Source: Flavobacterium aurantiibacter (GTDB lineage Bacteria > Bacteroidota > Bacteroidia > Flavobacteriales > Flavobacteriaceae). From it: a stretch of DNA of 33,618 bases. Position numbers and translations under genes: made by a program. Location: positions 9,162-42,779 of the forward strand of contig NZ_NOXX01000226.1 of assembly GCF_002251775.1 (NCBI RefSeq), read 5' to 3'. Below are positions 1-7,599 of this stretch, in pieces; within the stretch, counting starts at the first letter, position 1; each line of letters begins with the position of its first letter. The notes under the pieces were generated by a model. The model saw only the letters and a list, made by a program, of their open reading frames with translations, was not told where the DNA came from and did no database searches.

Positions 1-1
1 A

Positions 2-1042
2 TTAAGCGTTACGATACAATTCCAACAATTGTTGTACCGCTGTTCGAGGTGTAATTTTACCGGTTTCTAAATCGACTACAACCGTTTCCCATTTGGCTTT
101 TACGTTTGGATTGTTGGTAAAATCAAAGAGCAGTGCCTGTTCAATCATGCTTTGAAAGGCTTTAAGCACTTGTTTTTTGCGATGCCCTTCGAAATGTCCG
201 TTTTCCTTTGCTTGTTCAAAATAGGTTGTAATTTCATCGAATACATCGGAAATGCCGCTGTGTTCCAAAGCACTCGCCGTAAGCACTTTACTTTCGTAGA
301 AGTTTGTTTTGGGTGGAAACAAAGACAATGCGCTTTTGAGTTGCGCTTGCGCACGTTTTGCAGGTTTTACATTTGCGCCATCGGCTTTATTGATCACAAT
401 TAAATCGGCCATTTCCATGATGCCGCGTTTAATGCCTTGCAGTTCGTCGCCGGCTCCAGCGAGATGTAGTAATAGAAAGAAATCGGTTAGATCGGCTACT
501 GTAGTTTCGCTCTGCCCTACTCCAACGGTTTCAATGATAATGAAGTTGTAGCCTGCCGCTTCGCAAAGTGCAATGATTTCGCGTGTACTTGCCGCAACAC
601 CGCCCAAGGTAGTTCCAGATGCCGACGGACGAATAAATGCCGACTCGGATTTTACCAGCTCTTCCATACGAGTTTTATCGCCGAGAATACTGCCGCGCGT
701 GAGCTGACTGCTCGGATCGACCGCCAGCACAGCCACTTTATACCCTTTAGAAATGGCGTACAAACCAAAAGCTTCGATAAATGTACTTTTTCCAACGCCC
801 GGAACGCCCGTAATTCCTAGCCGAAGGGTATTTTGTTTGGGCTCGAGCGTGTTTAAAAGCTGTGCCGCTTCGAGTTTGTGTTCGGGCAAACTACTTTCGA
901 TGAGTGTGATGCACCGACTCAAAGCCGCACGATCGCCGGAGCGCAAATCGGTTTGCAATTGTTGCACATCGATTTTGGATTTACGTAAATCTTTGATTCG
1001 TTGCGCGGCGTCGGAACTTAAAAAATCTGGGATTGCATCCAC
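2..1042 (-). CDS. meaB: MeaB/ArgK-family G3E GTPase (methylmalonyl-CoA mutase chaperone)
   Basis: The protein has 346 residues, the usual MeaB length. Walker A is GVPGVGKST (residues 79-87), followed by the family block DPSSQLTRGSILGDKTRM (about 109-126), the ETVGVGQSE switch (171-179) and the base-specificity motif NKAD (218-221). MeaB uses GTP hydrolysis to gate cofactor loading and protect adenosylcobalamin-dependent methylmalonyl-CoA mutase, linking it to propionyl-CoA metabolism in the cytoplasm. The start is GTG at 1042-1040. No in-frame ATG lies between it and the upstream stop at 1082-1084, and a TAnnTTTA promoter element lies 18 nt upstream. The mutase genes are not in the window, so the partner is inferred from the family. 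Confidence 0.93.
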   Translation of the reverse strand: MDAIPDFLSSDAAQRIKDLRKSKIDVQQLQTDLRSGDRAALSRCITLIESSLPEHKLEAAQLLNTLEPKQNTLRLGITGVPGVGKSTFIEAFGLYAISKGYKVAVLAVDPSSQLTRGSILGDKTRMEELVKSESAFIRPSASGTTLGGVAASTREIIALCEAAGYNFIIIETVGVGQSETTVADLTDFFLLLHLAGAGDELQGIKRGIMEMADLIVINKADGANVKPAKRAQAQLKSALSLFPPKTNFYESKVLTASALEHSGISDVFDEITTYFEQAKENGHFEGHRKKQVLKAFQSMIEQALLFDFTNNPNVKAKWETVVVDLETGKITPRTAVQQLLELYRNA

Positions 1043-1060
1043 AACTATTGAATTTGCTCG

Positions 1061-1068
1061 TAAAATTA
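1061..1068 (-). promoter_or_regulatory. Putative -7 element for meaB
   Basis: TAATTTTA on the minus strand matches 7 of 8 positions of the Bacteroidota -7 consensus TAnnTTTG. It ends 18 nt before the GTG start, the same distance seen at several other genes here. No clear -33 TTG was found. Confidence 0.45.
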
Positions 1069-1110
1069 ACGTGAATTCGCATTAAACCTACTGCTGGAAA
1101 CGAATTTTCG

Positions 1111-1215
1111 GTAACGATTTTCCGCAAAAGCGATTGCAGTGGAAATCCTGCTTTGCCTTTGGGCTTGCGGACGGGACAAAGCAGATTGCAACGGAAAGCG
1201 CGACCCGACGGGCGG
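1111..1215 (+). repeat. Dispersed structured repeat, copy A (shortened)
   Basis: This copy starts with GTAACG, then CGATTGCAGTGGAAA (1131-1145), and ends with ATTGCAACGGAAAGCGCGA (1185-1203). The arms CTGCTTTG (1148-1155) and CAAAGCAG (1177-1184) form a perfect 8-bp inverted repeat between the boxes. It is about 50 bp shorter than copies B and C; the central GGCGACC box is missing from its usual place, although GCGACCC and AGGAAG occur further right (1200-1226). It lies between the divergent meaB and SDR genes, so it could influence either transcript. Confidence 0.75.
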
Positions 1216-1285
1216 ATTCAGGAAGGCGGAGGGATTTGCCCAAATAAAAATAGGCAGCAGAAAAACTATTTTTCTCTTAAAACTG

Positions 1286-1293
1286 TATCTTGT
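1286..1293 (+). promoter_or_regulatory. Weak putative -7 element for the SDR gene
   Basis: TATCTTGT matches TAnnTTTG at 6 of 8 positions and ends 16 nt before the ATG at 1310. It is supported only by this position; no clear -33 box is seen. Confidence 0.25.
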
Positions 1294-1309
1294 GAAAAAA
1301 TAAACACAG

Positions 1310-2191
1310 ATGGGATATTCAGATAAAATGCTGCGCGACGGCGCTTTAGAAGGCAAAACGATTATAGTTACAGGTGGCGGAAGTGGTTTGGGAAAGGCCA
1401 TGAGTACCTACTTTTTGGAATTGGGAGCACAGGTGGTGATTACCTCGCGAAACTTTGAAAAGATTAGCGCTGCCGCAGAAGAAATGTCGGCTAAAACCGG
1501 CGGAAAATGTTTAGCAATTGCCTGCGATGTTCGCGATTATGCCCAAGTGGAGCAGATGATTCAGACTACTGTGGCGGAGTTTGGAACTGTTGACGTTTTG
1601 GTGAATAATGCCGCTGGGAATTTTATTTCGCCTACTGAACGATTGTCGGCAAATGCCTTTGATACGATTATTGATATAGTTTTGAAAGGCTCGAAAAATT
1701 GTACGCTCGCCGCAGGAAAATATTGGATTTCGGAAAAGAAAACCAACGTAAGTGTGTTGAATATTGTGACCACTTATGCGTGGACGGGCTCGGCATACGT
1801 AGTTCCGAGCGCTACTGCAAAGGCAGGCGTTTTGGCGATGACGCGTAGTTTGGCGGTAGAATGGGCGAAATACGGCATACGTATGAATGCGATTGCTCCG
1901 GGACCGTTTCCGACCAAAGGTGCGTGGGATCGGTTGTTGCCGGGCGATTTAGCGCAGCAGTTCGACATGTCGAAAAAAGTGCCGTTAAAACGCGTGGGCG
2001 ATCATCAGGAGTTGGCCAACTTAGCGGCGTATTTGGTATCTGACTTTGCTGCTTATGTGAATGGCGAAGTAGTTACCATTGACGGCGGTGAGTGGTTACA
2101 AGGTGCTGGACAATTTAATTTGTTGGAGAAAATTCCGGCGGATATGTGGGACATGCTCGAAGCGATGATTAAAGCGAAGAAATCGAATTAA
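1310..2191 (+). CDS. SDR oxidoreductase, 2,4-dienoyl-CoA reductase-like
   Basis: The Rossmann fold is marked by TGGGSGLGK (residues 21-29), the CDV segment (72-74) and NNAAG (99-103). The classical YxxxK is replaced by SATAK (S167-K171) with a Tyr 11 residues before the Ser (Y156). This Y-S-K spacing is the arrangement of mitochondrial-type 2,4-dienoyl-CoA reductase (DECR1), and the following PGPFPTKGAW also resembles that family. The expected reaction is NADPH-dependent reduction of dienoyl-CoA during unsaturated fatty acid beta-oxidation. A second ATG at 1328 would remove six residues and is a possible alternative start. The gene stands alone, divergent from meaB; both would fit acyl-CoA degradation. 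The substrate is inferred from the family. Confidence 0.88.
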   Translation: MGYSDKMLRDGALEGKTIIVTGGGSGLGKAMSTYFLELGAQVVITSRNFEKISAAAEEMSAKTGGKCLAIACDVRDYAQVEQMIQTTVAEFGTVDVLVNNAAGNFISPTERLSANAFDTIIDIVLKGSKNCTLAAGKYWISEKKTNVSVLNIVTTYAWTGSAYVVPSATAKAGVLAMTRSLAVEWAKYGIRMNAIAPGPFPTKGAWDRLLPGDLAQQFDMSKKVPLKRVGDHQELANLAAYLVSDFAAYVNGEVVTIDGGEWLQGAGQFNLLEKIPADMWDMLEAMIKAKKSN

Positions 2192-2463
2192 AACTGAAAT
2201 TGTTGGTTACGAAACAGCGAAAATAATTGGTTTTCAGGCAGCTTACAGAAATTGAAAAATCTGATTTAAAAAAAGAGTCGCAGGAAGTATTGATTACGAA
2301 CTTGTTAGTAGAACATGAAGGAATTGTTTACTAAAAAAAGACTTGTAATCAATGACTTAAAACAATTTTGAAATTGGTTAATAAAACGCGACTTGGTTAA
2401 CAAATTAGACTTGATTACGCGGTAAATAATCGTACTTTTACGCCACAAAAATCAGACTACTGA
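2192..2463. other. Intergenic region upstream of parA, with short GACTTG repeats and a small open frame
   Basis: This 272-bp AT-rich stretch contains three GACTTG-led segments at 2340-2351, 2390-2401 and 2408-2419; the last two (GACTTGGTTAAC and GACTTGATTACG) start 18 bp apart and the last overlaps the parA -33 box. A 35-codon frame with a TTG start (2227-2334) encodes a charged peptide containing KSDLKKESQEVLITNLLVEH. It has no visible promoter or ATG and may be chance or a gene remnant. No terminator for the SDR gene is apparent. Confidence 0.35.
2411..2440 (+). promoter_or_regulatory. Promoter of the parA operon
   Basis: TTG at 2411-2413 is followed after 19 nt by TACTTTTA at 2433-2440. 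This fits the Bacteroidota pattern TTG-N17-23-TAnnTTTG with one mismatch. The -7 element ends 23 nt before the parA ATG. Confidence 0.6.
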
Positions 2464-3228
2464 ATGGGTAAAATAATTGCTGTCGCCAACCAAAAAGGCG
2501 GTGTTGGAAAAACCACAACCACTGTGAATTTAGCTGCGGCGCTCGGTGTTTTGGAGAAGAAAGTATTGCTGATAGATGCCGACCCACAGGCCAATGCCAG
2601 TTCGGGATTAGGAATCGATGTAGATCAGGTTGAAATTGGTACATACCAAATTTTAGAACACAGCAACACACCGGAAGAAGCGATACAACAATGTACCGCT
2701 CCGAACGTGGATGTGATTCCGGCGCATATCGACTTGGTGGCGATTGAAATTGAGTTGGTTGACAAGGAAAATCGCGAGTACATGCTTAAGGAAGCGCTTG
2801 CGGAAATTAAAGATAAGTACGATTACATACTCATTGATTGTGCGCCCTCGTTGGGATTATTGACTTTAAATGCGCTAACCGCTGCAGATTCGGTACTCAT
2901 TCCAATTCAATGTGAGTATTTTGCGTTGGAAGGTTTAGGAAAATTGCTCAATACGATTAAGAGTGTTCAGAAAATTCACAACGAGCATTTAGATATTGAA
3001 GGACTTTTACTTACGATGTACGACTCGCGTTTGCGACTGTCGAATCAGGTTGTAGAAGAAGTTCAAAAACACTTTGCCGATATGGTGTTTAAGACCATCA
3101 TTCAACGAAATGTTAAATTGAGTGAAGCCCCGAGTTTTGGAGAAAGTATCATTAATTTTGATGCCACAAGCAAAGGAGCTACCAATTATTTGAGTTTGGC
3201 TCAGGAAATTATAAAGAAGATTAGCTAG
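2464..3228 (+). CDS. parA: ParA/Soj chromosome-partitioning ATPase
   Basis: The 254-residue protein has the deviant Walker A box KGGVGKTT (residues 11-18) with its signature lysine, Walker A-prime LLIDADPQ (35-42) and a Walker B region around ILIDCAPSLG. ParA dimers bind DNA non-specifically and form the gradient that moves ParB-parS complexes, segregating the origin region. It is the first gene of a tight plus-strand operon; parB begins 1 nt after its stop. Its short length, without an N-terminal HTH, is typical of chromosomal Soj-type rather than plasmid P1-type ParA. Chromosomal context suggests a position not far from the replication origin, but no parS-like site was recognised here. Confidence 0.96.
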   Translation: MGKIIAVANQKGGVGKTTTTVNLAAALGVLEKKVLLIDADPQANASSGLGIDVDQVEIGTYQILEHSNTPEEAIQQCTAPNVDVIPAHIDLVAIEIELVDKENREYMLKEALAEIKDKYDYILIDCAPSLGLLTLNALTAADSVLIPIQCEYFALEGLGKLLNTIKSVQKIHNEHLDIEGLLLTMYDSRLRLSNQVVEEVQKHFADMVFKTIIQRNVKLSEAPSFGESIINFDATSKGATNYLSLAQEIIKKIS

Positions 3229-3229
3229 T

Positions 3230-4132
3230 ATGACCAAAGCAATCAAAAAACAAGCGCTTGGCCGCGGATTATCGGCATTGTTGAAAGATCCGAACAACGA
3301 TATTAAATCGGCCGACGACAAGAACGCCGAACAAGTGGTTGGAAATATAATCGAGTTGGATTTAGATTTTATCGAAATCAACCCGTTTCAACCGCGCAGT
3401 AACTTTAACGAAGAAGCTTTAAACGAATTAGCGAGTTCGATTAAAGAACTTGGTGTTATTCAACCAATTACCGTAAGAAAACTCGACTTTAATAAATATC
3501 AGTTGATTTCGGGCGAGCGACGTATGCGCGCTTCGAAAATTGCTGGATTGACTACGATTCCGGCTTACGTTCGTTTAGCAAACGACAACGAATCGTTGGT
3601 TATGGCTTTGGTAGAGAATATTCAGCGTCATGATTTAGATCCGATTGAAATTGCATTGTCGTACCAGCGTTTGATTGACGAAATTCAGCTTACTCAAGAA
3701 CAAATGAGCGAACGTGTAGGCAAAAAACGTTCGACGATCACAAATTACTTACGATTGTTAAAACTTGATCCGATTATCCAAACCGGTATTCGCGATGGTT
3801 TTATCTCGATGGGACACGGTCGTGCGTTGATTTCGGTAGAAAACCAAGACGATCAAGCCGACATTTACCAGAAAATCATTTCAAGAAATCTTTCCGTTCG
3901 CGAAACCGAGCAGTTGGTGAAAGAATATCAGGAAAAAGGACAACAAACCGCAACAGGAAAAGCACCAAAGCCCAGTGTTACGCCGCATACCGACAAAGTT
4001 TCGGACTTGGCAGCAAAAATAGCGGTGAAGATTGACGTAAAAGTAGGTGCAAACGGTAAAGGTAAACTTACCATTCCGTTTAAATCGGAAGCCGACTTAG
4101 CGCGAATTCTCGAATTACTACAAGGCTCTTGA
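3230..4132 (+). CDS. parB: ParB/Spo0J partition protein and CTP-dependent clamp
   Basis: The protein has 300 residues. The N-terminal ParB/Srx domain contains NPFQPR (51-56), the CTP-binding GERR motif (95-98) and ENIQRHDLDPIE (129-140). A helix-turn-helix follows at about 154-176 (TQEQMSERVGKKRSTITNYL), then a linker rich in Lys, Gln and Pro and a C-terminal dimerisation segment. ParB loads at parS, slides as a CTP-bound clamp and recruits ParA and SMC. The stop overlaps the TTG start of the next gene. Confidence 0.96.
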   Translation: MTKAIKKQALGRGLSALLKDPNNDIKSADDKNAEQVVGNIIELDLDFIEINPFQPRSNFNEEALNELASSIKELGVIQPITVRKLDFNKYQLISGERRMRASKIAGLTTIPAYVRLANDNESLVMALVENIQRHDLDPIEIALSYQRLIDEIQLTQEQMSERVGKKRSTITNYLRLLKLDPIIQTGIRDGFISMGHGRALISVENQDDQADIYQKIISRNLSVRETEQLVKEYQEKGQQTATGKAPKPSVTPHTDKVSDLAAKIAVKIDVKVGANGKGKLTIPFKSEADLARILELLQGS

Positions 4133-4677
4133 AGCGATACTTTTACATATTAGTACTTTTTTTGCCTTTGTTTGCTTTCGCACAAGGGCCTGGCACACCT
4201 TTAAAACTTCCAGATACGCTAAAGCCGCAACAAATTGATCCGTTACGACCAGCTAAAGCAGCGTTTTACTCGGCGATTTTACCTGGTTTAGGACAGGCTT
4301 ATAACAAAAAATACTGGAAAATACCGATTGTTTATGGCGCTTTGGGTACAGGTTTCTTTATTTACCAGCGAAATAACAATGAGTATCACAAATTTCGCAC
4401 AGCATACAAACAGCGACTTGCCGGGCAGCCCGATCAATTCTTAGGACAATATAACGACCAAACATTGATCAGTGCGCAACGAACGTTTCAGCGCAATCGC
4501 GATTTATCGTTATTAGTGACCGTGGGGTTGTATGTGTTGAACATCATCGATGCCAATGTCGACGCACATTTAAAGCAATATAATGTCAATGAAACGCTCA
4601 CTGTGGTGCCAGAAATATTTCCTTCTGAGATTTCAAATGTGCAAAATATAGGTTTGACACTTCAATATCAATTCTGA
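4129..4677 (+). CDS. DUF5683-domain secreted or membrane protein
   Basis: This 182-residue protein of unknown function begins with a signal peptide (MKRYFYILVLFLPLFAFAQG). A conserved block AAFYSAILPGLGQAYNKKYW follows (about 45-64), then a hydrophobic stretch (IVYGALGTGFFIY), a second one near residues 126-140 and a short beta-rich tail ending in F. It belongs to the DUF5683 family, commonly found between parB and dapB in Bacteroidota. The start is TTG at 4129-4131, overlapping the parB stop as TTGA; only this start preserves the signal peptide. The dapB ATG shares a base with its stop, so translation is probably coupled on both sides. Confidence 0.85.
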   Translation: MKRYFYILVLFLPLFAFAQGPGTPLKLPDTLKPQQIDPLRPAKAAFYSAILPGLGQAYNKKYWKIPIVYGALGTGFFIYQRNNNEYHKFRTAYKQRLAGQPDQFLGQYNDQTLISAQRTFQRNRDLSLLVTVGLYVLNIIDANVDAHLKQYNVNETLTVVPEIFPSEISNVQNIGLTLQYQF

Positions 4678-5393
4678 TGAAAATAGCACTGCTTGGATAT
4701 GGAAAGATGGGTAAAATTATCGAAGTTATCGCACAAAGTCGCGGTCACGAGATTGTTTTACGAAAGAACAGCAGCACATCGTTTTCGGGCTTAGAAACAG
4801 CCGATGTAGCTATTGAATTCAGCACACCGGAAACTGCAGTTAGCAATATTTCGGAAGCACTGATGTTGGGAATTCCTGTAGTTTCAGGAACCACAGGTTG
4901 GTTAGCTGATTACCATAAAATGGAAGCGCTGTGTAAAGAAAAAGATACTGCTTTTTTATACGGTTCGAATTTTAGTTTAGGCGTGAATTTATTGTTCGAA
5001 ATCAACCAATTTGCCAGTAAACTCATCGGAAGATTTCCTGAATATAAAATCGAGTTAGAAGAAATTCATCATACACAAAAGCTTGATGCACCCAGTGGTA
5101 CGGCAATTAGTTTGGCAAACCAGGTGATTAGCAACACGCGTTACGACAAGTGGAGTTTAGAACCCACGCAAGAAACCGATTTAAAAATAAACGCCATTCG
5201 GGAAGATGCTGTTCCGGGAACGCATTATGTAACATTTTCGTCGAATATCGACCAATTGCAAATAAGCCACATTGCTTTTAATCGCGAAGGCTTTGCGCAC
5301 GGCGCCGTCTTAGCTGCCGAATTTTTAAACGACAAGAAAGGAATTTACACCATGAAAGATGTTTTACGATTAAACGAAAACATTTTTCCTTAA
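4677..5393 (+). CDS. dapB: 4-hydroxy-tetrahydrodipicolinate reductase
   Basis: DapB catalyses the NAD(P)H-dependent step of the diaminopimelate/lysine pathway and so feeds peptidoglycan synthesis. The 238-residue protein has the nucleotide-binding loop GYGKMG (8-13), SGTTGW (70-75) and the catalytic block EIHHTQKLDAPSGTA (129-143), with the acid-base His and the Lys present. It is slightly shorter than the E. coli enzyme (about 270 residues), which is usual for this group. The ATG overlaps the previous stop in a TGATG arrangement. Confidence 0.95.
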   Translation: MKIALLGYGKMGKIIEVIAQSRGHEIVLRKNSSTSFSGLETADVAIEFSTPETAVSNISEALMLGIPVVSGTTGWLADYHKMEALCKEKDTAFLYGSNFSLGVNLLFEINQFASKLIGRFPEYKIELEEIHHTQKLDAPSGTAISLANQVISNTRYDKWSLEPTQETDLKINAIREDAVPGTHYVTFSSNIDQLQISHIAFNREGFAHGAVLAAEFLNDKKGIYTMKDVLRLNENIFP

Positions 5394-5406
5394 TACATTT
5401 TAGACT

Positions 5407-6981
5407 ATGACATTTAGTGAATGGCTTATCGTAATACTCATTTTTCAGATAATTCACTTTTTAGGTACTTGGAAACTATACGTTCGAGCTGGTCGTAAGG
5501 CTTGGGAAGCCGCCATTCCGATTTACAATGCTATTGTTTTGATGAAAATTATCAATCGCCCAACCTACTGGGTGATTTTACTGTTTGTACCTGTTGTTAA
5601 CCTAATAATGTTCCCTGTCATTTGGGTCGAAACGGCGCGCAGTTTTGGCAAAAACACGCTCACCGACACTTGGTTAACTTTATTGACTTTCGGCTTTTAC
5701 CTCTATGTTCTAAACTACGCAGCAAATTTAACTTACGTAGAAAATAGAAGTCTCATTGCTCGAACAAAAACTGGCGATACGGTAAGCTCAATTTTATTTG
5801 CCATTGTGGTGGCTACTCTGGTACATACGTATGTGATGCAACCTTTTCAAATTCCAACTTCTTCGTTAGAGAAAACGCTTTTAGTTGGCGATTTTCTATT
5901 TGTAAGTAAATTTCATTACGGAGCGCGGCCGCAGATGTCGGCAGTTTCGTTCCCAATGGTTCATGATACGATTCCGGTGGCGAAAGTTAAATCTTACGTG
6001 TACGACGATGCTAATAAAGATTCGTGGAAGAACAAATTGCAATATCCTTACGTACGAATTCCGGGGTTTCAAACCATAAAAAATAATGATATTGTGGTGT
6101 TTAACTGGCCTTGCGATACGCTGTTTCACATGTACGAGCGAGCTGATCGCAGATACGATAAGCCCATTGATAAGAAAACTAATTACGTAAAACGTTGTGT
6201 TGGTATTGCGGGCGACAAGTTAGAAATCAAACAAGGGACTGTTTACATAAATGGCAAAGCTGTTGTTTATCCCGAGCGTGCTAAAATTCAATATGTATAT
6301 CAAGCTGCTTTTGATCGATCGAAGCCAGTGGATTTTAACTATGTTATGAAAACGATTGGATCAACGGAACAAGTTGGTTCTAATACGAAAGGAGATACCA
6401 TCTTTTTCAGCGCTCTTACAGAAGAGGGTGTAGAAAAACTAAAATCTTTTTCGGCCTTTTCGGGAATCAAACGCAGAATTGAAACGCGAACTGATTCAAG
6501 AATATTTGGTGGTCAATTGAGTTGGAATGCAGATAATATGGGACCGATTTACATTCCAAAAGCGGGAACAACGATTGCATTAACGCCAGAAAATTTGCCT
6601 TTTTACAAGAAAGTAATTACGGAATATGAAGGTCCGCATTTAGTGAAAGTAGTTGGCAATGATGTGTATATCGACAACAAGCTCGCAAAATCTTATACTT
6701 TTCAGAAGGATTATTACTGGATGATGGGTGACAATCGTGGAAATTCACTCGATTCGCGTTATTGGGGTTTTGTACCCGAAGATCACGTGGTTGGTAAAGC
6801 CGTTTTTGTTTGGTTAAGCTTAGATGGTACTGCCTCTGGATTAGATAAAATTCGTTGGTCGCGTATGTTTACGACTGTGAACGGAGACGGACCTGCAACA
6901 AGTTACCTTTGGGTATTTGGCCTTGCCGTGCTTGCGTATTTTGGCTTAACGCGATTTGTATTCAAAAAGAAGGCAGCGTAA
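5407..6981 (+). CDS. lepB: Signal peptidase I (S26), long Bacteroidota form
   Basis: LepB removes signal peptides from exported preproteins. At 524 residues it is much longer than E. coli LepB (about 324). Residues 1-115 form an extra multi-pass membrane region (hydrophobic segments near 5-20, 53-73 and 88-108). A further transmembrane helix (127-145) leads into QIPTSSLEKTL with the predicted nucleophile Ser153. The general base is Lys262 in YVKRCVGIAGD. The box GDNRGNSLDSRYWGFVPEDH (441-460) and a C-terminal transmembrane helix (about 500-517) complete the fold. Inserts enlarge the region between Ser and Lys (109 residues apart) and between Lys and the GDN box. It sits 13 nt after dapB and 3 nt before wbqC. 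Confidence 0.95.
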   Translation: MTFSEWLIVILIFQIIHFLGTWKLYVRAGRKAWEAAIPIYNAIVLMKIINRPTYWVILLFVPVVNLIMFPVIWVETARSFGKNTLTDTWLTLLTFGFYLYVLNYAANLTYVENRSLIARTKTGDTVSSILFAIVVATLVHTYVMQPFQIPTSSLEKTLLVGDFLFVSKFHYGARPQMSAVSFPMVHDTIPVAKVKSYVYDDANKDSWKNKLQYPYVRIPGFQTIKNNDIVVFNWPCDTLFHMYERADRRYDKPIDKKTNYVKRCVGIAGDKLEIKQGTVYINGKAVVYPERAKIQYVYQAAFDRSKPVDFNYVMKTIGSTEQVGSNTKGDTIFFSALTEEGVEKLKSFSAFSGIKRRIETRTDSRIFGGQLSWNADNMGPIYIPKAGTTIALTPENLPFYKKVITEYEGPHLVKVVGNDVYIDNKLAKSYTFQKDYYWMMGDNRGNSLDSRYWGFVPEDHVVGKAVFVWLSLDGTASGLDKIRWSRMFTTVNGDGPATSYLWVFGLAVLAYFGLTRFVFKKKAA

Positions 6982-6984
6982 TTT

Positions 6985-7599
6985 ATGGCAATACTGTTGA
7001 TTCCTTCCTATTTCGGCTCAATTTCCGAATACGTTGCGCTTGTGCAGCATGAAGAAGTACTTTTTGAATTCGACGATAACTTCCAAAAACAAACCAACAG
7101 AAATCGGGCCTTTATTTACAGTCCGAATGGCTTGCAGCTTTTGAACGTACCAGTTATTCACAAAAAACAGTTGCACCAAAAAACGCGCGACATGCGTATT
7201 GAATACGCCGAAGATTGGCGCAAACAACATTTCAAATCGCTTGAAGCAGCTTACCGCAGCTCGCCTTATTTTGAATTTTACGAAGATTTCTTTCGAGATT
7301 TGTATTCTAAAAAATACGAATTCTTAACCGACTTACAATTCCATACGATTGATCTAACGTTGAAGTGTTTGCAAGTGAACAAATCGTACACCAAAACAAC
7401 GGAATTCTTTAAAAATCCGTTGCAAACAAACGGTCGTGAACTGGCAAATAGAAAAAAAGACACGCACGAATTTGAATCGTATCATCAGGTTTTCATAGAA
7501 AAACACGGATTTTTGAACAATTTGAGTATCCTTGATTTACTTTTTAATGAAGGAAGAAAAGCGGGCGAGTATCTGAAACGCCAAACGCTTAATTTGTAA
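6985..7599 (+). CDS. WbqC-family protein
   Basis: This 204-residue protein carries the WbqC-family start (LLIPSYFGSISEYVALVQH) and downstream family-like segments such as RAFIYSPNGLQLLNVPVI and the DWRKQHFKSLEAAYRSSPYF block. WbqC proteins occur in O-antigen and polysaccharide loci and are suspected of roles in sugar modification; the activity is not established. It is the last gene of the par-dap-lep operon. Its 3' end overlaps the convergent EEP gene by 11 bp. Confidence 0.85.
   Translation: MAILLIPSYFGSISEYVALVQHEEVLFEFDDNFQKQTNRNRAFIYSPNGLQLLNVPVIHKKQLHQKTRDMRIEYAEDWRKQHFKSLEAAYRSSPYFEFYEDFFRDLYSKKYEFLTDLQFHTIDLTLKCLQVNKSYTKTTEFFKNPLQTNGRELANRKKDTHEFESYHQVFIEKHGFLNNLSILDLLFNEGRKAGEYLKRQTLNL

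Noticed and set aside
1066..1401. Minus-strand frame of 111 codons across repeat copy A and the SDR start
   Set aside because: It covers a repeat and overlaps the SDR N-terminus, with a Pro/Ser/Phe-rich sequence and no family resemblance.
2192..4132. parS site near parAB
   Set aside because: I looked for a GTTTCACGTGAAAC-like palindrome and saw none; CACGTG cores elsewhere (about 6784 and 31805) lack the flanking arms.
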